Positions 47,075 through 55,652 are shown, counted from the stretch's first letter. The stretch: 64,000 bases of DNA from Streptomyces zingiberis (GCF_012034935.1 NZ_JAATEN010000022.1:1-64000); one strand, 5' to 3'. Translations and numbers: made by a program. The notes: generated by a model from the sequence alone, not told the origin.

Positions 47075-47730
47075 AGCTCACTCCGCTCCACGAGCGTCTC
47101 CTCGCCGACATCCTCGACATCGGCTCCCCTTACCCCCTGGTCCTCACCGGCGGATACGCCGTGCAGGCCCACGGCCTGGTCGAACGCTTCAGCCGCGACC
47201 TCGACGTCGCCACCGAGAACCCCGCTCCCATGCAGGAGATCGTCGCCTCACTCACGGCGGGTCTCAGCGCGCGCGGATGGCGGACCACCCACGTCCAGAC
47301 TGATCCGCTCAGCGGCCGTTTCCTCGTCACCGATCTGGACACCGGCGAGGAGTGCGAGGTCGACGTCCTCAAGGAGGCGTTCTGGGCTCCGCCCGCTCAG
47401 ACCCCCTACGGCCCCGTTCTTTCCCTCGATGACGTGATCGCCACCAAGGTCCGTGCCCTCGCCGACCGCGGTACCGTCCGTGACCTCATCGACGTCCAGG
47501 CCGCCTCCCGCCACCGCTCCACCGCCGACCTCGAATCCCTGGGCCGCCGTCGCGCCCACGACGAGTTCAGCCTCGAAGACCTCCGGGACCGGCTCATCGG
47601 CGCGGACTGGTACGAGGACGAGGACTACACCGCGTACGGGCTCACCTCCCGGCAGATCGAAGAACTCAAGGCGTGGGCGCTGGAGTGGGTGGAGGACCTG
47701 GGCGCGCGGATCCATGACGAGAACGCCTGA
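47071..47730 (+). CDS. AbiEii/AbiGii-type nucleotidyltransferase
   Basis: 219 residues from the GTG at 47071. The family motif GGYAVQAHG...ERFSRDLDVAT is present near residues 25-50, with the DLD metal-binding pair, and a later EVDVLKEAF acidic strand. Further on, DDVIATKVRALADRGTVRDLIDV is typical of this group. Family members are toxins of abortive-infection systems that modify nucleic-acid 3' ends or proteins with nucleotides. Its location in an IS-rich island supports a mobile defence or addiction role. Its activity is not established. Confidence 0.82.
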   Translation: MKLTPLHERLLADILDIGSPYPLVLTGGYAVQAHGLVERFSRDLDVATENPAPMQEIVASLTAGLSARGWRTTHVQTDPLSGRFLVTDLDTGEECEVDVLKEAFWAPPAQTPYGPVLSLDDVIATKVRALADRGTVRDLIDVQAASRHRSTADLESLGRRRAHDEFSLEDLRDRLIGADWYEDEDYTAYGLTSRQIEELKAWALEWVEDLGARIHDENA

Positions 47731-47874
47731 GAGGCGGTCATCGCGTCCATCCCCTCTACCGCCGTTGCAACGAGAGGATGCGGTGTAGCCAGCAGGTTCC
47801 AACCCGGAGCCGTCCACGGTGGGTGGCTGCGCTGCACCGCGGATGTGTCAATCCCTCGAATCGTGGAGACCTTC
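47731..47874. other. Short spacer between toxin-like gene and IS3 remnant
   Basis: 144 bases without a gene. The right part probably contains the outer end of the IS3 relic, though no inverted repeat partner remains to define it. Confidence 0.4.
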
Positions 47875-48132
47875 CTATGCAGCCAGCTCCTCATCGAGGC
47901 TGGCCCAGTAGTCGTGTTCGTAGTCGATCGGGCTCTTGAAGCCGCACACGCTGTGCAGCCGACGGTTGTTGTAGAAGTCGGTGGTCCAGGTCGCGATTCG
48001 GATCCGGGCCTCGATGCGTGTGGCGAAGGCTTGCCGGTGGACGTACTCGACTTTCAGCACGCTGTTGAACGCCTCGCTGACGGCATTGTCGAAGCAGGAG
48101 CCGACCCAGCCCATGGGCTGGAAGACACCCAG
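47875..48132 (-). pseudogene. IS3-family transposase fragment (OrfB C-terminus)
   Basis: The C-terminal 86 codons of an IS3-type DDE transposase: LGVFQPMGWVGSCFDNA, EAFNSVLKVEYVH, then TTDFYNNRRLHS and SPIDYEHDY. The catalytic Glu is in the EAFNS segment. Upstream of about 48132 the reading frame continues but no longer matches the family, so the 5' part, with both catalytic Asp residues, is lost. A dead relic. Confidence 0.8.
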
Positions 48133-48347
48133 CCGGCGACCCGGTGGCCGCCGCCCTGCCCGCGCTGGAGACGAAGGCCCGAGGACCTGTACGAGGCCCA
48201 GCCGCACAGGACGAAGGCCGGTTCGCCCGGGACGGGGACTGTAAGTGGGCGGTTCGTGAGTCTTTGAGTGGATCCGCTGTCGCCTGATCGTGTGGCGGCG
48301 GGGCGGAATCTGCCGGTCCGCGGTTGATGATCTGGTGATGTGGCCGG

Positions 48348-49202
48348 GTGAGTGAACGTAAGCCGTACCCGAGTGACTTATCGGACGAGCAGTGGTCGTC
48401 GATCGAGCCGGTGATCACCGCGTGGAAGGACCGGCACCGCTCGGTCAGCGGCCACCGGGGCGCCTACGACATGCGGGAGATCGTCAACGCGATCCTCTAC
48501 CAGGGGCGGACCGGCTGCCAGTGGGCCTATCTCCCGCACGACCTGCCGCCCAAGAGCGCGACGTACTACTACTTCGCCGCGTGGCGGGACGACGGGACCG
48601 ACCAGGTCATCCATGAACTGCTGCGCTGCCAGGTCCGCGAGCGCGCCCGGCGGTTAGAGGACCCGACCCTGGTGGTGCTGGACACCCAGAGTGTCCACGT
48701 GGCCGCCGGGGTCCCCGCCGCCACGACCGGGCACGATCCGGCCAAGCGGGTGCTGGGCCGCAAGCGGGGCCTTGCTGTGGACGTCCTCGGCCTGGTCGTC
48801 GCGGTCGTCGTCCTCGCGGCGAACACCCACGACAACGCCGCGGGCATCGTCCTGCTGGACCAGGTCGCCGAGCACGCCGGCGGGACTGTCCGGCAAGCCC
48901 TGGTCGACCAGGGCTTCAAGAACCAGGTCGTCATGCACGGCGCCGGCCTGGGCGTTGACGTTGACGTTGAGATCGTCGCACGCAACCCACAGGTCAAGGG
49001 GTTCGTGCCGCAGCCGAAGCGGTGGAGGGTCGAGCAGACCTACGGGATCCTGATACTGCACCGGCGCCTGGTCCGCGACTACGAGCACCGCCCCTCCTCC
49101 TCCGCCTCCCGCGTCTACTGGGCGATGACCCACGTCATGACCCGACGCCTCACCGGCGCGAACACACCCACCTGGCGCGAGCCGCAGGCGGTGGCAGCGT
49201 GA
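48348..49202 (+). CDS. IS5-like DDE transposase
   Basis: 284 residues from the GTG at 48348. N-terminal SDEQWSSIEPVI and RGAYDMREIVNAILYQGRTGCQW, in pieces, are typical of IS5-type transposases. The DDE triad fits Asp112 (VVLDTQS), Asp187 (ALVDQGF) and Glu229 (WRVEQTYG), followed by ILILHRRLVRDYEHRP. It looks intact and could be active. Inside the inverted-repeat-bounded element at 48244-49668. Confidence 0.88.
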   Translation: MSERKPYPSDLSDEQWSSIEPVITAWKDRHRSVSGHRGAYDMREIVNAILYQGRTGCQWAYLPHDLPPKSATYYYFAAWRDDGTDQVIHELLRCQVRERARRLEDPTLVVLDTQSVHVAAGVPAATTGHDPAKRVLGRKRGLAVDVLGLVVAVVVLAANTHDNAAGIVLLDQVAEHAGGTVRQALVDQGFKNQVVMHGAGLGVDVDVEIVARNPQVKGFVPQPKRWRVEQTYGILILHRRLVRDYEHRPSSSASRVYWAMTHVMTRRLTGANTPTWREPQAVAA

Positions 49203-49595
49203 ATCCAGCCCCTGCTCGACGCCCTGGACCTCCAGGAAGACGCCGCCCGGGTCCTGGCCGACGACCTCCGCGCACAGATCGACGGCCTGCATGCCCGGTT
49301 GCGGGAGGCCGAGACGCACCTGGAGCACCTCGCGATCACCCGCAAGACCGTCACCGGCCTCGCCGACCGGCTCCCGGCTGTCGCGCCGGAGCTGCCCGAG
49401 CACCTGGACTACCCCCGCATCCTCGCCGTCTTCAACCACGAGACCGGGCCGCTACGGGCCAAGGACGTCTGCGAAGCCCTCGGCCACGAACTGCTGCCGA
49501 AGAACGTCGAAGGCACCCGCGCCAAGCTGAAACGCCTGGTCAAACTCGGGATCATCGCCGAGGCCGACACCGGCAACTTCACCAGGAAGCAATAG
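49203..49595 (+). CDS. IS-borne accessory coding region, in frame after the transposase stop
   Basis: About 130 codons directly follow the transposase TGA (49200-49202) in the same frame. The product has a coiled-coil-like start (DLQEDAARVLADDLRAQIDG, LHARLREAETHLEHL) and a winged-helix-like end (GPLRAKDVCEALGHELLPK, KLKRLVKLGIIAE). No ATG or GTG lies at its head. The first ATG is absent and a TTG is at 49299. It could be made by stop read-through, by internal initiation, or not at all. It lies wholly inside the inverted repeats, so it belongs to the IS. Confidence 0.6.
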   Translation: MQPLLDALDLQEDAARVLADDLRAQIDGLHARLREAETHLEHLAITRKTVTGLADRLPAVAPELPEHLDYPRILAVFNHETGPLRAKDVCEALGHELLPKNVEGTRAKLKRLVKLGIIAEADTGNFTRKQ

Positions 49596-49758
49596 CCGAC
49601 GGAACCTTCGCCACCGGCCTTGCCCCAACCTCAGCCGGAAACGGGCATCACCTTACGAACCGCCCACTGAGAGGAAACCCAGGCGGGAAGCCGTCCAGCC
49701 AGGCCGGAGCGATGTTCCTCACAAACATCGGACGGGCGTGTCGGTGTAAAGTCGAGAC

Positions 49759-49839
49759 CGCCCTTGACCTGCACAAAGCGGGCAGGGAGCCGTCTTAGAG
49801 GAGTCCAAAGTGCTGCGCACCATGTTCAAGTCCAAGATC
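49759..49839 (+). repeat. Right copy of the panD 5' direct repeat (functional copy)
   Basis: It contains a CCCTTGACC word that could be a -35, the AGCGGGCAGGGAGC block and the first ten panD codons. See the left copy at 46209-46290. The 15 bases TGTTCAAGTCCAAGA are identical in both. Confidence 0.85.
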
Positions 49840-50304
49840 CACCGTGCCACCGTGACCCAGGCCGACCTGCACTACGTCGGCTCCGTCACCGTCGACGCCG
49901 ATCTGCTGGACGCCGCCGACCTGCTCCCGGGCGAGCTGGTGCACATCGTGGACATCACCAACGGTGCCCGGCTGGAGACCTACGTCATCGAGGGTGAGCG
50001 CGGCTCCGGGGTGATCGGCATCAACGGGGCCGCGGCCCACCTGGTCCACCCCGGTGACCTCGTCATCCTCATCAGCTACGCCCAGGTCGAGGACGCCGAG
50101 GCGCGGCGGATGACCCCGCGCGTGGTGCACGTGGACGCGGACAACCGCGTCGTCGCCCTCGGCGGCGACCCTTCCGAGCCGGTGCCCGGCAGCGACCAGC
50201 GGCGCAGCCCGCAGGCCGTCGCGGGCGCCGCCACGGTCGTTCCCGCGGCGCTCCCCACAGCCGTCCCCGCTGCGGCCCCCGCCCCCGTGCCGGCGGCGCT
50301 CTGA
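49810..50304 (+). CDS. panD: Aspartate 1-decarboxylase proenzyme
   Basis: Makes beta-alanine from L-aspartate for pantothenate. The proenzyme self-cleaves at Gly24-Ser25 (LHYVGSVTVD), leaving the pyruvoyl group, and the motif is intact when counted from the GTG at 49810. Conserved KIHRATVT, LETYVIEGERGSGVIGING and AAHLVHPGDLVIL are present. At 164 residues it is longer than usual (about 125-140), owing to an Ala/Pro/Val-rich tail of about 35 residues. The GAGGAG ribosome site is supplied by the right repeat copy next to the accessory island. Confidence 0.93.
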   Translation: MLRTMFKSKIHRATVTQADLHYVGSVTVDADLLDAADLLPGELVHIVDITNGARLETYVIEGERGSGVIGINGAAAHLVHPGDLVILISYAQVEDAEARRMTPRVVHVDADNRVVALGGDPSEPVPGSDQRRSPQAVAGAATVVPAALPTAVPAAAPAPVPAAL

Positions 50305-50502
50305 GGCACCGCGCGCCCGGCGCACCGCGCCCCGGCGCGCGCGGTGGGAGCCGCCGCGTCCCGGTCCCGGCCCGTGCCCTCGTGGCGGCGGGGGGAAGCG
50401 CGGCGGGCGGGAGGTGTAGCGGGACCGCCGGGTGGGGAAGAGGTCTCCCGAGCGCGGAGACCCGCCGGGCCGTTCGGCCCCCGGTGTGACGGTCCCGGGC
50501 CG

Positions 50503-50852
50503 ATTGGCATGGCTTCCCTCCCCTGTGGCACACTGTCCAGGTTGCTCGGTTGAGTGCCGATGCTGCGCGCCTCCCGCCGGGAGGACCGGAAGCGAGTCCC
50601 GCGGTACTCGTCGCCCCTTCTCAGGGGCGGAAGTACGGGAATCTTCCGGGAAGCGTCAGCGGGGTCTCAGCCAGGCACCCGGTGGGTGTCTTCCCCCGGC
50701 CCGCGGCTCGCGCCGCACCCCCCGTAGCAGGGATCTCCTTATGGAGACGTGTACCGGCGGGAGTGCGACACGCCCGACCGCGTGGGTCGGAGAGAAGGTG
50801 ACCGGCCCGCCGGGTACCGGAGCGTTACGAGAGACAGGACTACGAAGTAGCC
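50503..50852 (+). promoter_or_regulatory. S10 operon promoter and long structured leader
   Basis: TTGGCA (50504) and CACACT (50529) are a plausible promoter, with a long spacer. The roughly 300-base untranslated leader contains a strong hairpin: CGCCCCT (50612-50618) with AGGGGCG (50623-50629), extended by GTAC/GTAC arms. The leader may host L4-type autoregulation or attenuation, which is inference. Confidence 0.5.
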
Positions 50853-51161
50853 ATGGCGGGACAGAAGATCCGCATCCGGCTCAAGGCCTACGACCACGAG
50901 GTCATCGACACCTCGGCGAAGAAGATCGTCGAGACGGTGACACGTACTGGTGCGTCGGTCGCGGGCCCGGTGCCGCTGCCCACAGAGAAGAACGTGTACT
51001 GCGTCATCAAGTCGCCGCACAAGTACAAGGACGCGCGCGAGCACTTCGAGATGCGTACGCACAAGCGCCTCATCGACATCCTCGACCCCACGCCGAAGAC
51101 CGTCGACTCGCTCATGCGGCTCGACCTGCCGGCGGGCGTCGACATCGAGATCAAGCTCTGA
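50853..51161 (+). CDS. rpsJ: 30S ribosomal protein S10
   Basis: 102 residues, normal length. AGQKIRIRLKAYDHEVID and the HKRLIDILDPTPKTVDSLM loop are typical. First gene of the S10 cluster after a long leader. The ribosome site is weak (GAAGTAGCC), which may matter for leader control. It also acts as NusE in antitermination. Confidence 0.97.
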   Translation: MAGQKIRIRLKAYDHEVIDTSAKKIVETVTRTGASVAGPVPLPTEKNVYCVIKSPHKYKDAREHFEMRTHKRLIDILDPTPKTVDSLMRLDLPAGVDIEIKL

Positions 51162-51174
51162 GGTGACGCGCGAG

Positions 51175-51819
51175 ATGGCTAAGCAGATCAAGGGCGTCCT
51201 GGGCGAGAAGCTCGGTATGACGCAGGTCTGGGACGACAAGAACCGCGTCGTTCCCGTGACGGTCGTCAAGGCCGGTCCCTGTGTCGTGACCCAGGTCCGT
51301 ACCGCTGACTCCGACGGCTACGACGCCGTCCAGATCGCCTTCGGCGAGATCGACCCGCGCAAGGTGAACAAGCCCCTCAAGGGCCACTTCGCCAAGGCCG
51401 ACGTCACCCCGCGCCGCCACCTGGTGGAGCTGCGGACGGCCGACGCGTCCGACTACACCCTCGGCCAGGAAGTCACCGCCGAGGTGTTCGAGTCGGGCAC
51501 CAAGGTCGACGTGACCGGCAAGAGCAAGGGCAAGGGCACCGCCGGTGTCATGAAGCGCCACGGCTTCGCCGGCCTCGGCGCCGGGCACGGCACCCAGCGC
51601 AAGCACCGCTCGCCGGGCTCCATCGGTGGCTGCGCCACCCCGGGCCGCGTGTTCAAGGGCCTGCGCATGGCGGGCCGCATGGGCAACGAGCGGGTCACCA
51701 CCCAGAACCTGACCGTCCACGCCGTTGACGCGGAGAAGGGACTGCTCCTGATCAAGGGAGCCGTGCCCGGTCCGAACGGCGGCCTCGTCCTGGTCCGTAC
51801 CGCGGCCAAGGGGGCTTGA
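51175..51819 (+). CDS. rplC: 50S ribosomal protein L3
   Basis: 214 residues from the ATG at 51175. Start choice rests on MAKQIKGVLGEKLGMTQ. The open frame to the left runs through rpsJ and is not used. The signature GSIGGCATPGRVFKGLRMAG in the central loop reaches towards the peptidyl transferase centre. It lies 13 bases after rpsJ and four bases before rplD. Confidence 0.97.
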   Translation: MAKQIKGVLGEKLGMTQVWDDKNRVVPVTVVKAGPCVVTQVRTADSDGYDAVQIAFGEIDPRKVNKPLKGHFAKADVTPRRHLVELRTADASDYTLGQEVTAEVFESGTKVDVTGKSKGKGTAGVMKRHGFAGLGAGHGTQRKHRSPGSIGGCATPGRVFKGLRMAGRMGNERVTTQNLTVHAVDAEKGLLLIKGAVPGPNGGLVLVRTAAKGA

Positions 51820-51823
51820 GGTA

Positions 51824-52498
51824 ATGAGCACCATTGACATCCTTTCGCCGGCAGGCGACAAGGCCGGGACCGTCGAGCTCCCCGCGGAGATCTTCGACGC
51901 GCAGGTCAGCATCCCGCTGATCCACCAGGTCGTCGTCGCCCAGCTGGCCGCTGCCCGCCAGGGCACGCACAAGACCAAGACCCGTGGCGAGGTCCGCGGC
52001 GGCGGCAAGAAGCCGTACCGCCAGAAGGGCACCGGCCGCGCGCGCCAGGGCTCGACCCGCTCGCCGCAGTTCGCCGGCGGTGGCGTCGTGCACGGCCCCG
52101 TGCCGCGCGACTACTCGCAGCGCACCCCGAAGAAGATGAAGGCCGCCGCCCTCCGCGGCGCCCTCTCCGACCGGGCGCGCCACGGCCGTGTCCACGTCGT
52201 CTCCGGCGTGGTCGAGGGCGAGGTCTCCACCAGGGCCGCCAAGACCCTGCTCGGCAAGGTCAGCGAGCGCAAGCACGTGCTCCTGGTCGCCGAGCGGTCC
52301 GACGAGGCCGCGTGGCTCTCCGCCCGCAACCTGCCCCAGGTGCACCTCCTGGAGCCGGGCCAGCTGAACACGTACGACGTGCTCGTCTCCGACGACGTGG
52401 TCTTCACCAAGGCCGCCTTCGAGCGCTTTGTGGCGGGTCCCGCCGCGGCCGGCAAGGCCGTCGCCTCCGAGGCCGAGCTCGAAGGGAGCAACGCCTGA
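51824..52498 (+). CDS. rplD: 50S ribosomal protein L4
   Basis: 224 residues. The extended loop with GGGKKPYRQKGTGRARQG and RSPQFAGGGVVHGP lines the exit tunnel. In other bacteria L4 represses the S10 operon through its leader; the long leader here would allow that but no E. coli-like structure is recognised. The stop overlaps the next start (TGATG). Confidence 0.97.
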   Translation: MSTIDILSPAGDKAGTVELPAEIFDAQVSIPLIHQVVVAQLAAARQGTHKTKTRGEVRGGGKKPYRQKGTGRARQGSTRSPQFAGGGVVHGPVPRDYSQRTPKKMKAAALRGALSDRARHGRVHVVSGVVEGEVSTRAAKTLLGKVSERKHVLLVAERSDEAAWLSARNLPQVHLLEPGQLNTYDVLVSDDVVFTKAAFERFVAGPAAAGKAVASEAELEGSNA

Positions 52499-52830
52499 TG
52501 AGCGAGGCAACTGCCACCGCGGTCACCAGCAAGACCTTCACGGACCCCCGTGACATCCTGGTCAAGCCGGTGGTCTCGGAGAAGAGCTACGCGCTGCTGG
52601 ACGAGAACAAGTACACGTTCGTCGTCGACCCGCGCGCCAACAAGACCCAGATCAAGCAGGCCGTCGAGGCGGTCTTCTCGGTCAAGGTCACCGGGGTCAA
52701 CACGATCAACCGCCAGGGCAAGCGCAAGCGCACCCGCACCGGTTACGGCAAGCGCAAGGACACCAAGCGCGCCATCGTGACCCTCGCCGAGGGCGACCGA
52801 ATCGACATCTTCGGCGGCCCGGTCTCCTGA
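52498..52830 (+). CDS. rplW: 50S ribosomal protein L23
   Basis: 110 residues from the ATG at 52498. KPVVSEKSYALLDENKYTFVV and NRQGKRKRTR are typical. It sits at the tunnel exit and docks trigger factor and SRP. The short N-terminal extension MSEATATAVTSKTF is common in streptomycetes. It starts one base inside rplD's stop. Confidence 0.97.
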   Translation: MSEATATAVTSKTFTDPRDILVKPVVSEKSYALLDENKYTFVVDPRANKTQIKQAVEAVFSVKVTGVNTINRQGKRKRTRTGYGKRKDTKRAIVTLAEGDRIDIFGGPVS

Positions 52831-52877
52831 CGGAGACCGGAACGTCCTGAAGTCCGGAATCTTCCGAGGACTGAGAA

Positions 52878-53714
52878 ATGGGTATCCGCAAGTACAAGCC
52901 GACGACCCCGGGCCGTCGTGGCTCGTCCGTCGCCGACTTCGTCGAGATCACGCGGTCCACGCCGGAGAAGTCGCTGGTCCGCCCGCTGCACAGCAAGGGC
53001 GGCCGTAACAACGCCGGTCGTGTGACCGTCCGCCACCAGGGCGGTGGCCACAAGCGTGCCTACCGCCTGATCGACTTCCGTCGGCACGACAAGGACGGCG
53101 TGCCGGCCAAGGTCGCGCACATCGAGTACGACCCCAACCGCACCGCGCGCATCGCGCTGCTGCACTACGCGGACGGCGAGAAGCGCTACATCCTCGCCCC
53201 GCGTGGCCTGAAGCAGGGCGACCGGATCGAGAACGGTCCCGCCGCGGACATCAAGCCCGGCAACAACCTGTCGCTGCGCAACATCCCCGTCGGTACCACG
53301 CTGCACGCCATCGAGCTGCGGCCGGGCGGCGGCGCGAAGTTCGCCCGCTCGGCCGGTGCCTCCGTGCAGCTGCTCGCGAAGGAGGGGGCCATGGCCCACC
53401 TCCGCATGCCGTCCGGGGAGATCCGCCTGGTCGACGTCCGCTGCCGCGCCACCGTCGGCGAGGTCGGCAACGCCGAGCAGTCGAACATCAACTGGGGCAA
53501 GGCCGGCCGGATGCGCTGGAAGGGCGTCCGTCCGACCGTCCGCGGTGTCGTGATGAACCCCGTCGACCACCCGCACGGTGGTGGTGAGGGCAAGACCTCC
53601 GGTGGTCGCCACCCGGTCTCGCCGTGGGGTCAGAAGGAAGGCCGTACGCGCTCGCCGAAGAAGGCCAGCAACAAGTACATCGTCCGCCGCCGCAAGACGA
53701 ACAAGAAGCGCTAG
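52878..53714 (+). CDS. rplB: 50S ribosomal protein L2
   Basis: 278 residues, standard length. The GGRNNAGRVTVRHQGGGHKR segment and the C-terminal NPVDHPHGGGEGKTSGG with its conserved His are present. It helps join the subunits and supports peptidyl transferase structure. A GAGGACTGAGAA ribosome site precedes the ATG. Confidence 0.97.
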   Translation: MGIRKYKPTTPGRRGSSVADFVEITRSTPEKSLVRPLHSKGGRNNAGRVTVRHQGGGHKRAYRLIDFRRHDKDGVPAKVAHIEYDPNRTARIALLHYADGEKRYILAPRGLKQGDRIENGPAADIKPGNNLSLRNIPVGTTLHAIELRPGGGAKFARSAGASVQLLAKEGAMAHLRMPSGEIRLVDVRCRATVGEVGNAEQSNINWGKAGRMRWKGVRPTVRGVVMNPVDHPHGGGEGKTSGGRHPVSPWGQKEGRTRSPKKASNKYIVRRRKTNKKR

Positions 53715-53726
53715 GAGCGGGTTCAG

Positions 53727-54008
53727 ATGCCGCGCAGTCTCAAGAAGGGGCCCTTCGTCGACGACCACCTCATCAAGAAGGTGGACACGCAGAACGAAGC
53801 CGGCACCAAGAACGTCATCAAGACCTGGTCCCGCCGCTCGATGATCGTCCCGGCCATGCTCGGCCACACGATCGCGGTGCACGACGGCCGCAAGCACGTC
53901 CCGGTGTTCGTCACCGAGTCGATGGTCGGCCACAAGCTCGGCGAGTTCGCGCCGACCCGCACCTTCCGCGGCCACGTCAAGGACGACCGCAAGTCGAAGC
54001 GTCGCTGA
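53727..54008 (+). CDS. rpsS: 30S ribosomal protein S19
   Basis: 93 residues. PRSLKKGPFVDDHLIKKV and KLGEFAPTRTFRGH are typical. It contacts the A-site tRNA side of the head. It follows rplB by 12 bases and precedes rplV. Confidence 0.97.
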   Translation: MPRSLKKGPFVDDHLIKKVDTQNEAGTKNVIKTWSRRSMIVPAMLGHTIAVHDGRKHVPVFVTESMVGHKLGEFAPTRTFRGHVKDDRKSKRR

Positions 54009-54051
54009 CGGGCGGAGTGCGAAGACCATGACAGACACCGAAGGGACAACC

Positions 54052-54399
54052 ATGGAAGCCAGGGCCCAGGCGCGGTACCTCCGCGTCACGCCCATGAAGG
54101 CCCGCCGTGTGGTGGACCTCATCCGTGGCATGGATGCCACGGAGGCCCAGGCGGTCCTGCGTTTCGCCCCGCAGGCCGCGAGCGTGCCGGTGGCCAAGGT
54201 GCTCGACAGCGCCATCGCCAACGCCGCGCACAACTACGACCACACCGACGCCGGCAGCCTCTTCATCTCCGAGGCGTACGTCGACGAGGGCCCGACCCTG
54301 AAGCGGTTCCGTCCGCGCGCCCAGGGCCGCGCCTACCGGATCCGCAAGCGGACCAGCCACATCACCGTGGTCGTCAGCAGCAAGGAAGGAACCCGGTAA
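54052..54399 (+). CDS. rplV: 50S ribosomal protein L22
   Basis: 115 residues from the ATG at 54052, chosen because GAAGGGA lies seven bases upstream and family members begin MEARAQARY. An in-frame ATG at 54028 would add eight residues (MTDTEGTT). The beta-hairpin end RAYRIRKRTSHITVVV enters the exit tunnel. The stop overlaps rpsC (TAATG). Confidence 0.93.
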   Translation: MEARAQARYLRVTPMKARRVVDLIRGMDATEAQAVLRFAPQAASVPVAKVLDSAIANAAHNYDHTDAGSLFISEAYVDEGPTLKRFRPRAQGRAYRIRKRTSHITVVVSSKEGTR

Positions 54400-55229
54400 T
54401 GGGCCAGAAGGTTAACCCGCACGGGTTCCGGCTCGGCATCACCACGGACTTCAAGTCCCGGTGGTACGCCGACAAGCTGTACAAGGACTACGTCAAGGAA
54501 GACGTCGCCATCCGCCGGATGATGACGAAGGGCATGGAGCGCGCCGGTATCTCCAAGGTGGAGATCGAGCGCACCCGTGACCGCGTCCGCGTCGACATCC
54601 ACACCGCCCGGCCGGGCATCGTCATCGGCCGCCGCGGCGCGGAGGCCGACCGTATCCGCGGTGAGCTGGAGAAGCTCACCGGCAAGCAGGTCCAGCTGAA
54701 CATCCTCGAGGTCAAGAACCCCGAGACGGATGCCCAGCTGGTCGCGCAGGCCGTCGCGGAGCAGCTCTCCTCCCGCGTCTCCTTCCGTCGCGCCATGCGC
54801 AAGAGCATGCAGTCGACGATGAAGGCCGGCGCCAAGGGCATCAAGATCCAGTGCGGTGGCCGTCTCGGCGGCGCCGAGATGTCCCGCTCGGAGTTCTACC
54901 GCGAGGGCCGGGTGCCCCTGCACACCCTCCGCGCCAACGTCGACTACGGCTTCTTCGAGGCCAAGACGACCTTCGGCCGGATCGGTGTGAAGGTGTGGAT
55001 CTACAAGGGCGACGTCAAGAACATCGCCGAGGTGCGCGCCGAGAACGCCGCCGCCCGGGCGGGTAACCGTCCCGCGCGCGGTGGCGGCGACCGGGCGCCC
55101 CGCGGCCGTGGTGGAGAGCGCGGTGGCCGCGGTCGCAAGCCGCAGCAGCAGTCCGCTCCGGCCGAGGCCAAGGCCGAGGCCCCCGCAGCCGCTGCCGCCG
55201 AGCCGAGCGCTGCCGGAAAGGAGAGCTGA
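54399..55229 (+). CDS. rpsC: 30S ribosomal protein S3
   Basis: 276 residues. KH domain with GIVIGRRGAEADRIR and the C-terminal domain ending KVWIYKGDV. Beyond the core is a streptomycete-type tail of about 60 residues rich in Arg-Gly then Ala/Pro/Glu (GGGDRAPRGRGG). It has helicase-related and mRNA-entry roles with S4 and S5. Confidence 0.97.
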   Translation: MGQKVNPHGFRLGITTDFKSRWYADKLYKDYVKEDVAIRRMMTKGMERAGISKVEIERTRDRVRVDIHTARPGIVIGRRGAEADRIRGELEKLTGKQVQLNILEVKNPETDAQLVAQAVAEQLSSRVSFRRAMRKSMQSTMKAGAKGIKIQCGGRLGGAEMSRSEFYREGRVPLHTLRANVDYGFFEAKTTFGRIGVKVWIYKGDVKNIAEVRAENAAARAGNRPARGGGDRAPRGRGGERGGRGRKPQQQSAPAEAKAEAPAAAAAEPSAAGKES

Positions 55230-55232
55230 CCC

Positions 55233-55652
55233 ATGCTGATCCCTCGGAGGGTCAAGCACCGCAAGCAGCACCACCCCAAGCGCAGTGGCATGGCCAAGGG
55301 TGGTACGGAGCTGGCGTTCGGCGAGTACGGCATCCAGGCCGTCACCCCGGCCTATGTGACGAACCGGCAGATCGAGGCTGCTCGTATCGCCATGACCCGT
55401 CACATCAAGCGTGGCGGCAAGGTCTGGATCAACATCTACCCGGACCGCCCGCTGACGAAGAAGCCGGCCGAGACCCGCATGGGTTCCGGTAAGGGTTCCC
55501 CGGAGTGGTGGATCGCGAACGTCAAGCCCGGTCGGGTGATGTTCGAGCTGTCTTTCCCGAACGAGAAGGTTGCCCGGGAGGCGCTGACCCGCGCCGCCCA
55601 CAAGCTTCCGATGAAGTGCCGGATCGTCCGGCGCGAGGCAGGTGAGTCGTGA
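55233..55652 (+). CDS. rplP: 50S ribosomal protein L16
   Basis: 139 residues. MLIPRRVKHRKQHH and RMGSGKGSPEWWIANVKPG are typical. It stabilises A-site tRNA. It starts three bases after rpsC and its stop touches the next start. Confidence 0.97.
   Translation: MLIPRRVKHRKQHHPKRSGMAKGGTELAFGEYGIQAVTPAYVTNRQIEAARIAMTRHIKRGGKVWINIYPDRPLTKKPAETRMGSGKGSPEWWIANVKPGRVMFELSFPNEKVAREALTRAAHKLPMKCRIVRREAGES

Larger units (their letters stand above)
48244..49668 (+). mobile_element. Insertion sequence, 1425 bp, with 14-bp terminal inverted repeats
   Basis: AGTGGGCGGTTCGT at 48244-48257 is perfectly inverted at 49655-49668. Between the ends lie an IS5-like transposase gene and a second open region in the same frame. 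No target duplication is seen (flanks ACTGTA and GAGAGG), so it may be old or may have recombined. Confidence 0.82.
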
